From NCBI GenBank assembly GCA_028702015.1, contig JAQVPO010000058.1, positions 1-7,872 of the forward strand: a stretch of DNA of 7,872 nucleotides, in the 5' to 3' direction. A model generated the notes under the pieces. It was not told the DNA's origin and did not search any database. It saw only the letters and a list, made by a program, of their open reading frames with translations. Source of the stretch: Synergistaceae bacterium (GTDB lineage Bacteria > Synergistota > Synergistia > Synergistales > Synergistaceae). The position numbers and the translations under genes were made by a program. This document shows positions 5,812-7,872 of the stretch, one piece after another. Positions within the stretch are counted from its first letter, which is position 1; the number at the start of each line of letters is the position of its first letter.

Positions 5812-7872
5812 ATGCTCGAAGCAAAGAAATATATATATGATTTCAGTGAAGGTGACGCAGGTATGAGGATCCTTCTCGGCGGAAAAGGAGCAAATCTTGC
5901 TCAGATGTGGAAGATCGGGCTGCCGGTACCTCCGGGTTTTATCATTACAACAGAAGCATGTCACGAATATTGGAAGGAAAAAGATTTCATATCTAAAATT
6001 TTCGCGGACGTAAAAGCTGCTGTAGCGAGAGTTGAAACTCTTTCAGGAAAGATATTTGGCGGCAAAACTGATCCGCTGCTGGTTTCTGTCAGATCAGGCG
6101 CCCCTGTCTCAATGCCTGGAATGATGGACACGATCCTAAATCTCGGGCTCAACGATGAAACAGTGGAAGCTCTTGCTGATGCGGCAGGTGACGAACGTTT
6201 TGCATATGACAGCTACCGCCGTTTCATACAGATGTTCTCGGATGTAGTAATGGGATTGAATCACTCAGATTTTGAAGAAAAACTTCAGGAGAAGAAAGCA
6301 GAAAACGGTGTCAGGGATGATAATCAGCTTTCTGCTGCAGCTTTAAAAGAAATTGTTAAGGAATATAAGCAGATAGTAAAAGATGCCGGCATGGAATTCC
6401 CTGTTGATCCATGGCAGCAGCTCAGGCTTGCCATTGACGCTGTCTTTCGGAGCTGGAATACTCCAAGGGCTGTCACTTACAGAAAAATAAACAACATCTC
6501 AGAATCATACGGTACCGCTGTCAGTGTTGTTACCATGGTATTCGGCAACCTTGGCGATGACTGCGGCACTGGAGTCTGTTTCACAAGAAGCCCGTCGACA
6601 GGTGAGAATAGACTCTTTGGTGAATACCTGATCAATGCTCAGGGAGAGGATGTTGTTGCAGGCATCAGGACACCTGTTGAGATATCTCAGCTTGAAACCG
6701 CTATGCCCGAGGTATATAAAGAGTTTTGCCGAATAGCAAAGCTTCTTGAGGAGCATTACAGAGATGCGCAGGATATCGAATTCACGGTCGAGAGAGGCAA
6801 GCTTTATATACTGCAGACTAGAAATGCCAAAAGGACAGCTGCTGCAGCCGTTAGGGTCGCAATGGACATGTTCAGGGAAGGACTTATTGATGAAAGGGCA
6901 GCTGTAGGGAGAGTTGCGCCCGAACAGGTAGAACAGCTCCTCCACCCCCAGATAGATCCTAAAGCTAAGATAGATCCACTTGTAGAAGGACTTCCTGCCT
7001 CACCGGGAGCAGCCGCCGGAGTTGTTGTTTTCGAAGCGGATGAAGCAGCAGAGCGCGGAGAAAAAGGCGAAAAGATAATTCTGGTTCGTCCGGAGACCAC
7101 GCCCGATGACATACATGGGCTTTTTGCTGCTCAGGGAGTTGTAACGGCTCACGGCGGGATGACCAGCCACGCTGCGGTTGTTGCCAGGGGCCTTGGAAAA
7201 CCTTGTGTTTCCGGTGCAGAAAGCATAAAAATCGACTTTGCAGCAGAGACCTTCACTGTAGGGACTACCGTTGTCAAGAAGAATGATTTTATAACCATTG
7301 ACGGGACTAAGGGCGTGGTCGTGCTTGGACAGGCAGATCTGGTCGAGCCGCAGTTCGATGATGATTTCAGTGAACTGCTTACCATGGCAGACAGGATCTC
7401 AACTCTGGAAGTCTGGGCAAACGCTGATACGCCCGAGGATGCCAGAAGGGCCAGGGGCTTCGGAGCAAAGGGAATAGGTCTGTGCCGTACTGAACATATG
7501 TTTATGGCGCCGGAAAGGCTGCCTGTAATGCAGGATATGGTAGTGGCATCGACCAAGGAAGAAAGGGTCGGACATCTTAAAAAGCTTGAGAGCATGCAGG
7601 AAGAAGATTTCCTTGGAATATTTGAGGCCATGAACGGACTTCCTGTTACAGTCAGACTGCTTGACCCGCCTCTTCACGAATTCCTGCCCAAGCTTCCTGA
7701 TCTCAACAAGGAACTTAAGGGTCTTCCAGAAAACAGCCCTGAGGCAGAGGCTGTGAAAAATACGATAGCCAGAGTCCACGAACTGCACGAATCAAACCCG
7801 ATGCTTGGCTTCAGGGGCTGCAGACTTGGAATAATTTATCCAGAGATATATGAAATGCAGATCAGAGCTATA
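5812..7872 (+). CDS. ppdK: Pyruvate, phosphate dikinase (3' truncated by window edge)
   Basis: The frame is open from the ATG to the last base (687 codons); about 190 residues of the usual 875-890 lie beyond the window. PPDK interconverts ATP + Pi + pyruvate with AMP + PPi + PEP, serving pyrophosphate-linked glycolysis or gluconeogenesis in anaerobes. The N-terminal ATP-grasp part (about 1-340) shows GGKGANLAQM (23-32), VSVRSGAPVSMPGMMDT, and IEFTVERGKLYILQTRN with Glu323 and Gln335, the same numbers recalled for the Clostridium symbiosum enzyme. The swivelling phosphohistidine domain (about 380-505) has GGMTSHAAVVARG with catalytic His453 and the potentially regulatory Thr451. The PEP/pyruvate barrel begins near 515, with Arg559 in GLCRTEHMF and Arg615 in TVRLLDPP, both expected substrate ligands. 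The residue just before GGMTSH is His447, where Arg is common. The remaining catalytic residues of the barrel are outside the window. Confidence 0.98.
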   Translation, partial: MLEAKKYIYDFSEGDAGMRILLGGKGANLAQMWKIGLPVPPGFIITTEACHEYWKEKDFISKIFADVKAAVARVETLSGKIFGGKTDPLLVSVRSGAPVSMPGMMDTILNLGLNDETVEALADAAGDERFAYDSYRRFIQMFSDVVMGLNHSDFEEKLQEKKAENGVRDDNQLSAAALKEIVKEYKQIVKDAGMEFPVDPWQQLRLAIDAVFRSWNTPRAVTYRKINNISESYGTAVSVVTMVFGNLGDDCGTGVCFTRSPSTGENRLFGEYLINAQGEDVVAGIRTPVEISQLETAMPEVYKEFCRIAKLLEEHYRDAQDIEFTVERGKLYILQTRNAKRTAAAAVRVAMDMFREGLIDERAAVGRVAPEQVEQLLHPQIDPKAKIDPLVEGLPASPGAAAGVVVFEADEAAERGEKGEKIILVRPETTPDDIHGLFAAQGVVTAHGGMTSHAAVVARGLGKPCVSGAESIKIDFAAETFTVGTTVVKKNDFITIDGTKGVVVLGQADLVEPQFDDDFSELLTMADRISTLEVWANADTPEDARRARGFGAKGIGLCRTEHMFMAPERLPVMQDMVVASTKEERVGHLKKLESMQEEDFLGIFEAMNGLPVTVRLLDPPLHEFLPKLPDLNKELKGLPENSPEAEAVKNTIARVHELHESNPMLGFRGCRLGIIYPEIYEMQIRAI

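Noticed and set aside
6505..7788. Several minus-strand open frames of 100-160 codons opposite ppdK
   Set aside because: They overlap one another and the conserved PPDK frame, have low-complexity or atypical composition, and lack recognisable domains. They are shadows.
1..7872. A hidden novel defence, mobile or RNA system
   Set aside because: Essentially all of the sequence is accounted for by recognised core genes. I saw no repeat array, transposase, inverted terminal repeats, tRNA or long non-coding stretch, and no compositional break suggestive of transfer.

Overview
The window is a dense, one-direction stretch of bacterial core genes, all on the + strand. In order it holds the 3' end of a pgpH-type HD phosphodiesterase gene, ybeY, cdd, era, recO, glyQ, glyS and the first 687 codons of ppdK. 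Nearly every base is coding. Five junctions overlap by 1 to 14 bases, and only two short gaps exist: 47 bases before glyQ and 64 bases before ppdK. No rRNA, tRNA, CRISPR array, insertion sequence, prophage or accessory gene is visible, and no gap exceeds 100 bases.

The order pgpH-ybeY-cdd-era-recO-glyQ-glyS-ppdK resembles the conserved phoH-pgpH-ybeY-(dgkA)-cdd-era-recO-glyQS neighbourhood of Firmicutes and some related anaerobic phyla. Three features point to an anaerobic bacterium of clostridial or Synergistota type: split alpha/beta glycyl-tRNA synthetase, a Clostridium-like PPDK, and moderate GC with frequent AGA/AGG and ATA codons. I lean towards Synergistota because dgkA is absent and ppdK directly follows glyS, but the sequence alone does not settle this.

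Functionally, the left half combines c-di-AMP turnover (PgpH), 16S rRNA maturation and 30S assembly (YbeY, Era), pyrimidine salvage (Cdd) and recombinational repair (RecO). The right half supplies glycyl-tRNA (GlyQ+GlyS) and reversible pyruvate/PEP interconversion (PPDK). The first five genes are packed tightly enough to suggest translational coupling. The two gaps are the only places where internal promoters or other regulation could sit.

I found no convincing undescribed system. The second-look items are modest: no room for a T-box leader before glyQS, an AT-rich dyad abutting the glyQ ribosome binding site, no dgkA and no PPDK regulatory-protein gene in the visible interval, a TTG start for recO, and small variations in otherwise conserved motifs of PPDK and GlyS.
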